Shown here piece by piece: positions 20,420 to 31,420 of a DNA stretch of 64,000 nt (positions are counted from its first letter, which is position 1; every line of letters begins with the position of its first letter). Source of the stretch: Kappaphycus alvarezii. Its lineage: Eukaryota; Rhodophyta; Florideophyceae; Gigartinales; Solieriaceae. The stretch lies in assembly GCA_002205965.3 (NCBI GenBank), contig NADL03000609.1, positions 1 to 64,000 on the forward strand. The letters are read 5' to 3'. A model generated the notes under the pieces. The model had not been told where the DNA came from. It saw only the letters and a list, made by a program, of their open reading frames with translations, and searched no databases. Position numbers and translations under genes: made by a program.

Positions 20420-22004
20420 ACCAAAGAACTGGTCGTCATCATACCGAGGAATGATCTGATCAACGTCAAGGTAGGGAATTCAACGTCATTCACTGAGATG
20501 TCACGGTCTCCTCTAGTCACGTGCGGAGCTCTGGATAATGCGTCTCCCAAGACGTGAATTCTTCCAGGCTTCAGTGTGATGGGAAAGATTCCGAAGTTAC
20601 CGAGAGTTTCCAACCAACGTGCTTCTTTCCGACTCAGTTTCGGTTTTGTGAAGAAGCTCTTAAGCACTTGGTTGTCTGTGAAAATCTCAAATTCAGAACC
20701 TTCAAGATAACCTGAATCTTCCGAAAATTAATCAAAGCCAGAAGCTCTCTGTCATTTGCAGTGTAGTCCGACTCAGCTGGTGAAAGTTTCTTTGAATAGA
20801 AAGAAATTACACGATCTTCCATTCTCATCCAACTGTGTTAGAGTTCCACCGACAGCAAGCTGTGAAGCATCTACATGACCACGAAATGGCTTGTTCCAAT
20901 TAGGAGCGACTAAAATTGGAGCCAACGTCATCGCTTCCTTTAGCTTCTGAAAAGCTTTATCACACTGCTGGTCCCATTTCCCAATACCTCGACTTCTTTG
21001 TCAGATCTGTGAGAGGTGCAGCAATTGCAGAGAACTTCTGAATGAACCTACGGAAAAACTGTATTAGACCTAAGAAACTTCTCAACTCCGTTAGAGATTC
21101 AGGTTTCGGCCAAGTTTGTAGGACTTCGACCTTCTCAGGATTGACACGAATGCCGTTTCCCGACTATTAAACCCAAAAACTCCAGCTCAGTCTGAAAGAA
21201 AGAGCATTTCTTCGGAGAGATGTACAGCTTGTGGTCCTTAAGTCTCTTTAATACAATTTCCAGATGTTCGTAATGTTCTTCCTCATTCTTACTGAATATA
21301 AGAAGATCATCCATATAGACAACCAAGAAGACATCGATGCAATCATAGAAGATCTGGTTCATCAAAGTTTGGAACGTAGCAGGAGCGTTGCAAAGTCCCA
21401 TTGGCATAACAAGATATTCAAATTGCCCATACTTTGTATTGAACGCAGTCTTTTCGATGTCCTCGGTTTCACCCTTATCTGATGGAATCCGTTTTCAGAT
21501 CAAGCTTGGAGAAAAATCTCGCATCTCCAAGTCGATCGAACATTTCATCAGAACGAGGGAGTGGAGCATTATTCTTTTTGGTGATGCGATTCAAAGCGCG
21601 ATAATCGACAACACCTCTAAGTTTTCCATCCTTTTTTTCACAAAGAAAAGTGGTGCTCCATATGGTGATTTACTGGACCTGATCTTCCCTTTCCTCAGAA
21701 GAGACTCGACGTACTCTTTTGCTGCCCTAAGTTCGGATGGAGACAACTGGAATAAAGGTCGATGAGGTGCCTTTGCTCCTTCCTCCACTTTGATCTCATG
21801 ATCAACTGATCGAATCGGAGGAAGCCCTCTTGGCAATTCATCCTGAAAGACCTCTTTGAAATTATCCAGTAATCTGCTCAGTCTTCCATCAAACTTTGAA
21901 TCTGTCACTCCTGTCATACTGTGAACTTCAAGTAACTGAAATACTTCGAAGTCACCCCCATGCCTCAGCATTCGTCTAAATTTCTTCAATCCCAAATTGG
22001 ACAC
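20420..22004 (-). pseudogene. pol: Gypsy-2 reverse transcriptase and RNase H, frameshifted
   Basis: In order on the minus strand: DHEIKVEEGAKAPHRPLFQL, GKIRSSKSPYGAPLFFVKK (21640-21720), VDYRALNRITKKN and SKLDLKT after a frame change, then PMGLCNAPATFQ and the catalytic VVYMDDLLIFSKNEEEH (near 21300) in the frame 21135-21407. RNase H pieces are EDRVISFYSKKLSPAESDYT (20750-20828) and SRKEARWLETL ... GRIHVLGDALSRAP (20500-20640). Stops and shifts near 21590, 21480, 21150 and 20700 break the frame, so it cannot be translated as it stands. Domain order is normal for Ty3/Gypsy. Confidence 0.92.
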
Positions 22005-22017
22005 ATCAATACGGTTT

Positions 22018-22581
22018 TTTCATCGGAATCAATCACTGGAATGGAAGCATCTTTCACCATCACAATTCGTTTCCGATAGTCGACACGTGGATTGTGGGCA
22101 ACATGCCACGGCATTCCCAACAGAACATCATACCTGGTTTGGGACACAGCCCAACTAGAAGTATATGTATGTTCGCCTAACTTAATGTTCCGTTGGAAAT
22201 GATCTCAGATACTTCCTCAGTGACTCCCTTCTGTGAATGGCAAACAATGACTCGTTCACGCCGAATCTCAAACAAGTTCCTATTTCGCTTCAGGAACTCG
22301 GCTGAAACCACGTTTGTATTGCATCCATCGTCCTTTAGTACTTTGACTGCTATTCCATTCAGTCTACCTTCAAGTACTAACAAAGGCTCCACTGGTATAG
22401 GTCCATCAGTGGGGATGCTGTCATCATGACTAGACGTGATTCCATTAGACTCGGCTTCGGAGATTCTCGACTTTTCCCTGTCCTCTGAGAATTTAGCTCC
22501 GGTGATGTCCACAACAGTTTCACTCTGCTCATTGGGACATCTTTTCACACTCACTACTGGTCTCACCTGAGTGTTCACCAA
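22018..22581 (-). pseudogene. pol: Gypsy-2 aspartic protease with a variant active site (DDGC)
   Basis: The active-site stretch reads VLKDDGCNTNVVSAEF (near 22290-22320) where retropepsins usually have D-[ST]-G-[AT]. The second half, after a frameshift near 22185, reads RYDVLLGMPWHVAHNPRVDY (near 22080-22140), typical of Gypsy proteases. The region upstream (PNEQSETVVDI...) is a spacer. Whether DDGC is the active form in this family or a mutation cannot be told from one copy. Confidence 0.8.
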
Positions 22582-22595
22582 GTCTGGTGGACCAA

Positions 22596-23407
22596 CTAGT
22601 TTCCCGAGTCAAAGCCATTCAAATCATTACTGTGTCCTGCCTGTGTATTGTTCGCCGCTATGCGAGTACCACCCCTGTTACCTTTATTCCCGTTTCCTTT
22701 TCTGTGTTTCCAAGGTCTACATCCCACCTTATGGCACGTAAAGCATCGGTTCTCCATCAAGTCTTTCTGACGCTGCCCATCGTTTTTACGTTCAGGTTTC
22801 CATCTCCATCGGCATAGGACCTGAGGCATTTCGATTGGCGTGAAATGAACCTCTGCCAGTGAAGAAACCTGCACCATAAAATGCTCCGTCAACGTTGAGA
22901 GCAATGGTAGTCGCAGCTTCAAACTTGGATGGGTTTCCTTTACGAACCTCCAACAGAATGTGGGGTTTGAGACCTTCACAGAACCGCGCCAATTTTTCCG
23001 ACTCACTGATACCGGGAATATTGATAACCAAATTCCTGAACTCTGAGAGGTACGCAGCCACACTCGTTTTCTGGCGGATCTTGGTTAAGTTTGTCGTGAG
23101 CTCGAATGACACTGTCCTGGGGGACAAACTCTGCCTCAACCAGGAGTTTGAAAGCTTCCCATGTAGGAGGAACAGCATTCTCGGACACAACTGTATACCA
23201 CCAGTTTGCGGCAGTTCCGGTCATGAATGTCGAAGCAAAGTCGATAGCATTCTGGGCACTGATGACTTCTTCATGGCCCACCTGAATAAGTCTCAGGTAT
23301 TTTTCGACTGAATGCAACCATGACCGAACTGTTAACGCATCTCGAGTCCCATCGAACAACACAGGCTTATTTGGTTTGAAGAAAGACATGTTCAACAAAC
23401 CTCTCAC
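22596..23407 (-). pseudogene. gag: Gypsy-2 gag with variant zinc knuckle, frameshifted
   Basis: The frame 23003-23407 contains FFKPNKPVLFDGTRD, RSWLHSVEKYLRL and FMTGTAANWWYTVV, a typical Ty3-type capsid start. It shifts near 23080 to VAAYLSEFRNLVINIPGI and KLARFCEGLKPHILLEVRKG, then near 22800 to the nucleocapsid. The zinc knuckle reads CFTCHKVGCRPWKH, spaced C-x2-C-x4-C-x4-H, so the third and fourth ligands are exchanged relative to CCHC. Likely start: ATG at 23389 (MSFFKPNKP). Confidence 0.88.
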
Positions 23408-24243
23408 TTAAAGCCTTACAATAACACCTAAACTTGAATACAAGCACTTGAAGTTGAAATCTGCAAGGGATTCGTCCCTGGACGACGGGTTGGCTCCCTA
23501 CCCGCGAAGAGAGTGACTCACCAGCAGCTTTAATCACACCTACACTCCGATGTGACTCAGCAATCCGTTCGGGATATCCCCACCAGTCCACTATGTAGAC
23601 CGCGATCGGTGTCCTTACCCTATAGGAAAGCCTCTCAAGCCGACTCTAAGCTAGCGAATAACCAAAGAATACCCTTTCTGAGCACGTACCCCTTAGTCCA
23701 AGTCCAGTCCAAGTCAACCCTATGAAGCGTTACCTGAACCCGTGACCCAGTCGGTGCACCTAGCTAACAGCCAACGAGTGCAATAGGATTGTATAGGAAT
23801 ACTGTGAGGGGACCCTCAAATGGGGACTTGGTCAGAAGTACGGCTTTACTAAGGCAACTTAGTTAAGCCTAACTGTCCAGTCTAAGTATTCTGAAAAGGA
23901 TCACGCAGCTTCGTGAGGCCTGCACGCTACCTGAACAGAATAACCTAGAGAACGCAGACTAGGCTGCACCCCCAAGTTCCCGGTTACCTAGTTCTCCAAT
24001 TAGTAACCGCGACCTGCGTAGAACAATGGGGTTTAGAGTACCTGGCACTCCAGCCCGCAGATACTCTCCTGTACTTGGCACTCCAGCCCACAAGTACAGT
24101 ATATGATATTGCTTACAGTAAACCTGTCAGCAAAATTTTTCCAAAAATTCAACAACCCAAAAAAATACACGTGTAAGAAAACCTCGAACTAGAGCAAGAC
24201 GAAAGCGAAAAAGCAGCGGAACCGGCGAAAGCGATGCTACCAG
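23408..24243 (-). other. Gypsy-2 5' leader with candidate primer binding site
   Basis: About 830 bp between the 5' LTR and gag. Directly after the LTR on the minus strand, CTGGTAGCATCGCTTTCGCC offers a PBS starting TGGTAGCA, similar to initiator-tRNA-Met-type sites for the first eight bases only. The rest has short internal repeats (for example CCAGCCCGCAGATAC/CCAGCCCACAAGTAC near 24050-24095) and no convincing frame. Confidence 0.5.
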
Positions 24244-24669
24244 TGAAACAGAGAGGGAGGCAGCCGGGGCGCTGCTAAAGAAACTGTAGAGGCGATGGTA
24301 ATGGGTTTCAGAAAGTTGGGGGCAAAGGGTGTATGGAGTGTACCTGGATTCCCACAAGAATCCAGATGAGCCCCCCTTTTATAGACAGTACGGTAACTCT
24401 ACTCTAGAAATTCTATACTCTGTTAGCTCAGTAGAACTTACTAGAAAGTAGAGGTGTAACTATAGAATTGTACTATCTAGAATATAACTACGTAAATAAA
24501 AACGATGACGTGGGGCTCCACGTCAAATAAAAACATTGAGGGAAAATCAAATTTCTAAAATCATTCAAGACGATACAGTTTCCCTGTTACACCACTGTGT
24601 AATAGAGAACTGGAATAGCGACAGCGAACAAGTCTCTATTACACAGTGGTGTAACAGAGACATTGTACA
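24244..24669 (-). repeat. Gypsy-2 5' LTR
   Basis: The direct repeat of 18501-18928, with the same TATA box and hairpin. It ends with TTGTACA at 24669, followed by the AGGGC target duplication. Confidence 0.93.
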
Positions 24670-24829
24670 AGGGCAGACAAAACCCTCATCTTGAGTTTAA
24701 TTGATTATAGGCCTATATTTGCACACCTAACTCTGCTTTCGAGCACGATCACTTGGAATTACCACCTCCGCCTTCATCTCTGTCTCTTATTAAAAAAAGT
24801 TGGACTACATGTCCGATTTTTCCTTTTGG

Positions 24830-25445
24830 TGTGAAAATTGACCAAATATATTAATCTCTATCTCGGTGTCCTACAGTGATGCTGAATTGTGGAACAATAT
24901 TGACCAAATATTTTAATGTCTATCCCGGTGTGCTATAGTGATGCTGAATTATGGAATAATATTTTTTATTGAGGCCCACAATTTATATTTATTGTGAATC
25001 ATCAAGGAATAGTTTTATCTGTATACACTGGCGCTATTTTATGCTGAATTCAGTGTGAAATAATTTTTATGTCCTACAGTTGGGTTTTCATATTATACAG
25101 GATATAATTATTGCATTTATGCTACCAAAAAATTATTATCTGGATGATTGCTTACCTGGAAAATACTACAATAATTATTGTTGAGCCTGAATTATGTCTA
25201 CCAAAATTATTGAACGGCTCACGTGATTTTCGTAGCAGGTTCACCCTGGTGTAGAGTATAAGTAGTCTAGGTAATTAGAATTCCTTTTACATCGTTGGGC
25301 TATCGAAATGTTCCCCTCGATCACCTATCATTAAAATTGGTTTTCTATTCATTATTCATTCTAAGTTCAATTGTGGCATTTATTTATTTATTCAAGTTCG
25401 AACTATTTATTATCATTTAGATCTACCTATCCCAATTATTTTGCA
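24830..25445 (+). repeat. family X LTR (left arm)
   Basis: Starts TGTGAAAATTG and ends TTTTGCA. A 62-bp segment is tandemly duplicated near the start (from 24840 and from 24902, each beginning GACCAAATAT). TATA-like TATAAGTA lies near 25257. The next bases, TTTGGCGAATCAG, include a possible PBS (TGGCG). Confidence 0.8.
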
Positions 25446-25660
25446 TTTGGCGAATCAGAGTCTGTGCGACTATTTCTGCTCGGAAGCTAAATATAATGTT
25501 TGACTGGTTGGTTGGCAAAAACGATGAGAAAGTCATATAAAATATGGAATAAACCAGTAACATGTTGGTCAGTGCCCAGTCGGGTTACTCATTACGTGTT
25601 TTCCATTCTGCAACAGGCGATCTAGCAGCTATGATGGCGAAGCTTAAATGAAAATACGAT

Positions 25661-25927
25661 TTGGAGACTACTGCTTCCAAGATAACTCAGACGGGCGAGT
25701 TGATCTCTATTAGGTACAGAAATCTGAAGGAAAGTATGCCCCTCCATGTTAGAAAGGCTGCCGCACTGGTGGAACAGCTCGGAACCATGGTTTTGGCCTT
25801 GGATTTATGGCTGCCTATCATAAATTTCGTTATCTCCATCACTGATGATGAGCTTAAGCCTACTATCGCGACCATCAAGACGCTCTCAGATGAAAATCTC
25901 AAATGGGAGGACGCGAACGCACGGTAA
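25661..25927 (+). CDS. hypothetical protein in core of family X element
   Basis: 89 codons, starting METTASKITQTGELIS, helical and moderately hydrophobic (LVEQLGTMVLALDLWLPI), ending KWEDANAR. Coding-like, charged sequence continues in other frames to about 26300 (VNKKRKLREAESIKRE). It sits where gag should be and a Gag-like role is possible, but I see no zinc knuckle or known motif. The reading could equally be chance. Confidence 0.3.
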   Translation: METTASKITQTGELISIRYRNLKESMPLHVRKAAALVEQLGTMVLALDLWLPIINFVISITDDELKPTIATIKTLSDENLKWEDANAR

Positions 25928-26740
25928 ATCACGGAAGTCAAGGACTTGAGGTCCGACTGGGTACAGAACTAAAGTAAAGCTCAACAAGATAAGCGCTCAT
26001 GGGCCACCTTTCAGAGTCCTACACACCGCACTGCTTCTTTCTTCCATAGCCCTGTCAACAAGAAAAGAAAATTGAGAGAGGCTGAGTCAATTAAAAGAGA
26101 AACCCCGATAAAAGTGGCTCTAAGAATCAAACTCCCACCAAAGTATTCCAGTCAATAATAAAGAATGGTCGGTCTTGGCCAGGCTGAAACCTATCGAAGA
26201 TGGAAACGGTGGAAAAGTAAAAAAAGGTGGATGGCATAATGCTCGATAATGGCACAAATGCTCTCACTAAGCCAGACGAGAGTCGCCCTTTTTAATCCAA
26301 AATGAACACTACGTAAACCAATTTGGCTGATAACTCTTCTATCAGTTCAGCGCAAATCGGCACAGAGCGCATGAAATGGAAATCCGACGGTGTTAAAAAT
26401 ACCGCAAGCCCCAAGAAAACTCTTTATGCTCTGAACATCGCACCCAGTATATTATACGTTCCGGCATTGGTGGATAAAAATATCGCCGTTATCAGCACTT
26501 CTGACAAGGCCGTCCTTTTCGATCTCGTGAATACCATTAAGGTAGTCGGGTAGCCCCAACATGAAATAGGCGGTTTACTCAACATTTATGGACATGTAAA
26601 TGAGTCACGCCGTTTGTTAAAGAAGCCTGTTAGGCGCGCGCGGATCGGAACGGATATTGTTTGCCGCCGCCATCCACCGACTTTTAATTTACTGTACTAC
26701 CTCCCCTTGTCCAAAATTGTTTGAGGTTCTGGTCGTTCCT

Positions 26741-27299
26741 TGCAAAATAATTGGGATTGGTAGATCCAAATAATAAATAGTTCCAAACTTGAATAAATAA
26801 ATCAATGCCACAATTGGACTTAGAATGAATAATGCATAGAAACCCAAATTTAATAATAGGTGATCGATGGGAATATCTCGATAGCCTGAGAGTGTAAAAA
26901 TATTTCTAACAACTTAGACTACTTATACTCTACACCAGGGTGAACCTGCTACGAAAATCACGTGAGCCGTTCAATAATTTTGGTAGACATAATTCAGGCT
27001 CAGCAATAATTATTGCAGTATTTTCCAGTTAAGCAATCATCCGGATAATAATTTGTTGGTAGCATAAATGCCATAATTATAACCTGTATAACATAAAAAC
27101 CAAACTGCAGGACATAAAAATTATTTCACACTGAATTCAGCATAAAAAAGCGCCAGTGTAATCAGTGTAATTAGAAAAAAATATTACTTGTGGATTCGCA
27201 ATAAATATAAATTGTGGGCCTCAAAAAAATATTGCTTCACAATTCAGCATCACTGTAGGACACCGGGATAGAGATTTAAATATTTGGTCAATTTTCACA
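26741..27299 (-). repeat. family X LTR (right arm, inverted)
   Basis: The reverse complement matches 24830-25445, with one copy of the 62-bp segment instead of two, which accounts for most of the length difference. The TATA-like box is kept near 26925. Confidence 0.8.
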
Positions 27300-27610
27300 T
27301 TCCTCGCCCTCCCTGACCCTTGCTTATCCTTATCTTGATCCTCTCCAATTTCACTTCTACTTTATCTAGATATTTTTGTACTGTGTCTACCCCTCTTGCG
27401 TTACTGAAAACAAATTAATTTTGAATCGAAAATTTTTCTCCTCGCATAATGCAATACCCGCGTGGATATAACCGACTACATCTTCCATGCTTTAAAATAA
27501 CCCAAATTGTTCCCCAAAAGTGTTCAAACAGGAAAGAGAAATATCCATCCCCATTTATGAAAATTAGAGAAGGCGGGGCTGAAGTCTGTTCAACTCCCTC
27601 ATCCCCAAAA
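27300..27610 (+). repeat. fragment related to Gypsy-1 LTR
   Basis: TTTATCTAGATATTTTTGTA at 27360-27380 and the sequence around it match Gypsy-1 LTR positions near 6105-6135 (TTTATCTAGATATTTTTATA). A later block, CCGCGTGGATATAACCGACT, resembles 18360-18390. It abuts the X LTR exactly. Confidence 0.45.
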
Positions 27611-30600
27611 CTGCCTTAGATGATATTAATAGTAATAAAATTATAATGAGACCTGCATTGGAGGTACTTAGATTTGTAGTTTCCATAACCACATGCACTA
27701 AAGGTTTGCGCAGGATTTTGGAAAGAGCCACTGATTCTGTTTCATACTATCTAAATTACAAATACAATCAACGAAAAAGAAAAATGAAGAGTTTTATTTG
27801 GGATAACTACGCGAAAAATCATCCCAAGCCTCAGTGAGAATCTCAGGAGACAGATTATAGGATAATTACCCTCCTATGGTACTCTTTGAGACTGAAATAT
27901 GGGTCCAGTACTTCTCGGTTTGTTTTTAAATAGATTCAACAGGCCCAACTGTCGTAGTCGAGAATCTCTTGACCAAGTTTTTCTGTGTCCAGAAAACATT
28001 GTGATCTATAGAAACCATTACATCTACTACAGATATAACTTTCAGCGTATCTACCGTCACAATAATCAAGTAACTTAGCTAGTTGAGGTTCATTGCATCA
28101 GCGCAAGGCATCCAGCTACTTCACCTTAGTCGCACATCTAACACAAGAAGATTCAAAATAGGAGGGCGACAGACGCAGCCAGCTATATCAATTGGTTTCA
28201 TGTTAACTTCTTGAAACCACTGGCTTATTAATTACTTAGATGGGGAACTTTCAAACCTTTCATGGACTTTACTTCCGCTTATTCTGAACATTTACGAAAT
28301 AATAACTATGGGCACATACCCGGAATAAACGATAGGAAACGGCCCGTACCCGTTTCTATACCCGAATTGAAAATGCAATGTGATCCCGTAGATCAAGGAT
28401 GTAGCACAATCGGTCTCTAGTGTCTATTGGACCGTTGTGCTCATATGAGTACAACTTTTAGCCCTTTCTTTTCAATACAATTCTTTTTTACCTCAGCGCA
28501 TTTCTTGACCCTCCGCATTAGTTCATGAGTGTAGATGGCTTATCAAAACAAACATTTCAAGAGTGTTGCCCTCGGTTAAGCCTAGAGCAATTTTGCCTCA
28601 CCAGCTTCCACTATTCGCAAGAAGTTGTGAAAACGACTACATTTTGGAAGGAAAAATAGTTCATATTATCGTGGGGGGTTTCAGAAGCGAGGGCGCACGT
28701 ACAGTAAAAATTACTATACTGTAACGTAACATGAAAAAACTTTTTTCGAGTAAAACGTTCGGCCTTCCAAAACATTTACCTGTCCTCATATGAGGACAGA
28801 GCATGGTCGTATAGACAATAGAAGAGCCTTGTACCATTACATCAGCGTGCTTCCTATTTTCTGTAAAATGCTTACTGAAATTGTGTTCTTTTTCAAAGTA
28901 GTCTAGTTTTCGATTGATATGCTATCAATTTTTCGCCTAGTGGGAATTCGCAACTTTTTTACTGTATATCTTGATATTTTTTCGAAATATATCCCATAGG
29001 ACTTCCGAGCTTACCTACGCTTGCAGTAAACGAAGCTCCATTATATTGCATTCAGCAATTACCCTGCAATTTGTAAGTTAAACTACCTACACTCTCCACC
29101 CGGTCGTCAGAATATTATCGCGGTTTATTAGGCTTACTATATTAAGTCCCTAAAAAAGAATTGAAATCGAATAAATACAAAAATGCTTGAAATATGATTT
29201 TCCATAGTAAAAGAACCATGCTAATAATATGTGATCGGTGGGCGCAGTTCGGTGGATCAAATATGTTTAGAATATTTCAAACCACCCTGGAATCCTTATA
29301 ATGCAGGGCAAGGAAGACCTACACCATATATTCAGGATCAAAGTAAAACTTTTAAACATGTTTCAGGCTCGACAATATTTTTTAGTAAATTTGAGGTAAA
29401 CAAGTCTCCAGAGACAAATAAGTGGCACCAAATTTTTAATATATAATTCGTGTGATGAAATAAAGCTGAAATCCATAGCAGTAGTATCCACCTGAATATG
29501 AATATGGAAAGCACCAATCCAGCGTGAAGTAGTAAAATATATCACTATCCATGAATTAAACTTATAAAAATGGGATTTAGTTTTTTGTACACTTGAGAGT
29601 CTGATCATTGACTGGTTGAAATTAAAAAAGTTATCTTAAATTTTAGCCAACTTGCCATTCGTTGAAGTGAAGCAAACTTATCCTATTGACAGAGATGATA
29701 CACGAAAAAAACATATCTAATCTATTTATGTCCAATTTAATCCGTCAAATAAAATCAACTTCCGAATATTAGATAAAAGGAACTATTTCAGTACAGATCG
29801 AAGTGAAATAATGAGCCAGGAATACATCTATCTTTCATTGCTTTTTTCATCTCAAAATTGTACCCATTTACTGAACATTTCCCTGTTTTGATAATTATTC
29901 AGAAAGATACAATTGCATTGGCAGCTAAATAAACTTTATCTCGAACAGAAGCGACAAGTAAAGTAATATTAGTATCCAGAACCGTGCTACTCACTGCAGC
30001 AATTTTTTTTGCTTCCTTGATAGCTTTTACAACAGCTCTACTTTATCGGAAGTATCAGATTGAATGATACTGTTTGAAAAGTATTAATGCCATAACATTG
30101 TAAGAAATTTAAAGTTGCAAATGAAACAATCAATTGGTACCCAGAAATACAGCTAAATTTGTTATTGAACAGATATGTCTGGATTTATCAAATCAAAAGA
30201 AGATCGATTATTTATGTTTTTCAGATTTTCATGGTCTATGTATATCTGCAACTAGAGCCAATTTTTTTTCATAATCTTTGTAACATTAAACTTTTCATAA
30301 AGAAAAGGTCTACAAAGTTTCTCATTAACCAAAAAAATTGGCATTACTACAAAAAAATGTGACTGTTTTATTATTTTAAGCTGATGGAACCAAACACATT
30401 CGCGATTTTCAGACTTGCATATTGTAACAAGATTTTTAATGCATTTTTCATTTAAATATTCTGGTTTAGTAATAAGAATACTATTGACCTGCTTTATGAA
30501 AGTAACGAATATTTATTGATTTGGACTCCTTCGCATTAGGTAATGAAAAAACTGATGCAGTAACAGTATAAATTTTATTATCTGGGTTCATTTTCTGATA

Positions 30601-31020
30601 AGCATTCTTATTAACCAAGCTGCAATAAAGAGCCAGTGATAACCAGGCAAACTATTTTCGCATCATTATCTTCAAAACAATTCCATTTAAATAAGTCGTC
30701 ATGCTGATCTAGATGGTAAGGTGTAAACTAGACATCAATCTGAGACAAATAGGAGCTGAAATTGTACTGATTGGAACTTATTTTAGTACTTTAGTTCTGT
30801 TGACTGGGATAAAAATACCGTATTTCTATTTTTTTTAGTTTAGAAATTTTCCATAATAATAGCATCATTAATAAAGTGTTATTCACAAATTTCGACATCA
30901 TAGAGATTTTATTTGCACTTAAAATTGAGCCTGTTATGAGAATATACAAAATCTTTGGGAAGAAATTGTGGATCCACCTTATCAATAGCTCTAAAATTAG
31001 AGCAAAACAAAAAGATTTCT
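27611..31020. other. AT-rich intergenic tract, no gene recognised
   Basis: Short frames only (such as 27646-27837 (+) and 30159-30362 (+)), without family resemblance. No clear repeat with other parts of the window. Confidence 0.4.
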
Positions 31021-31420
31021 GCAGGGGGATGGAAACAAATTTACTTTATGTGCGACGGTGCGTTGTGTGGGCACCAGTCACCGCTATCACCCTCCTAACG
31101 CGGGTGCCGGCTGCTGAAAAGGCGTTGCCCTCATCTACTAGTCAAGAAAAAATACGGCAAAAGGAAAATGTTCGACCACCCCCCCACAACGGCGCTTCAA
31201 ACCCCGGACGTCCCGCTCTCTCACCCCTACACCGCCCCCATTTACCCTCCCCACTATATCGAAACTCTACCCCTTTTTGCTGCCGTACCCACTCGGAGAT
31301 TTTCTGCAGTATTTAAATCATGGACAAACGGAGCACGTCGCCACGACATGTGTCCACATGGCACTATCAGCACAAGAATTCGATTCTCAATCACTGATCA
31401 ATAAGAGAAAGGTAGAAGGC
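31021..31420 (+). other. locally GC-richer block with open frames, unassigned
   Basis: Base composition shifts abruptly from the surrounding AT-rich DNA. Frames 30876-31316 and 31168-31404 cover it; the latter starts MFDHPPTTALQTPDVPLSHP and is Pro-rich. The C-rich run and TATTTAAAT near 31310 recall the promoter part of the Gypsy-1 LTR, but I cannot align it convincingly. It could be an LTR of another family. Confidence 0.25.

Larger units (their letters stand above)
18501..24669 (-). mobile_element. Gypsy-2: chromodomain Ty3/Gypsy retrotransposon (chromovirus)
   Basis: LTRs 18501-18928 and 24244-24669 flank gag, protease, RT, RNase H and integrase on the minus strand, with a chromodomain after integrase. 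A 5-bp target duplication AGGGC occurs at 18496-18500 and 24670-24674, so both ends are intact. The LTRs differ at a handful of positions, including real substitutions, so it is older than Gypsy-1. All coding parts carry frameshifts or stops. A solo LTR of the same family is at 49149-49574 (+). Confidence 0.95.
24830..27299. mobile_element. family X element with LTRs in inverted (head-to-head) orientation
   Basis: The LTR at 24830-25445 (+) and its inverted copy at 26741-27299 (-) enclose about 1.3 kb. Both have TG...CA ends and TATA boxes. A normal LTR element has direct repeats, so this is either a foldback-type derivative or two elements joined by recombination. The core has one gag-like open frame (25661-25927) and no recognisable pol. 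No target duplication is evident (TTTGG on the left, TTCCT on the right). Confidence 0.7.

Noticed and set aside
22193-22429. Plus-strand frames within Gypsy-2 (also 21388-21765, 22895-23311)
   Set aside because: They are antisense shadows of gag-pol on the minus strand.
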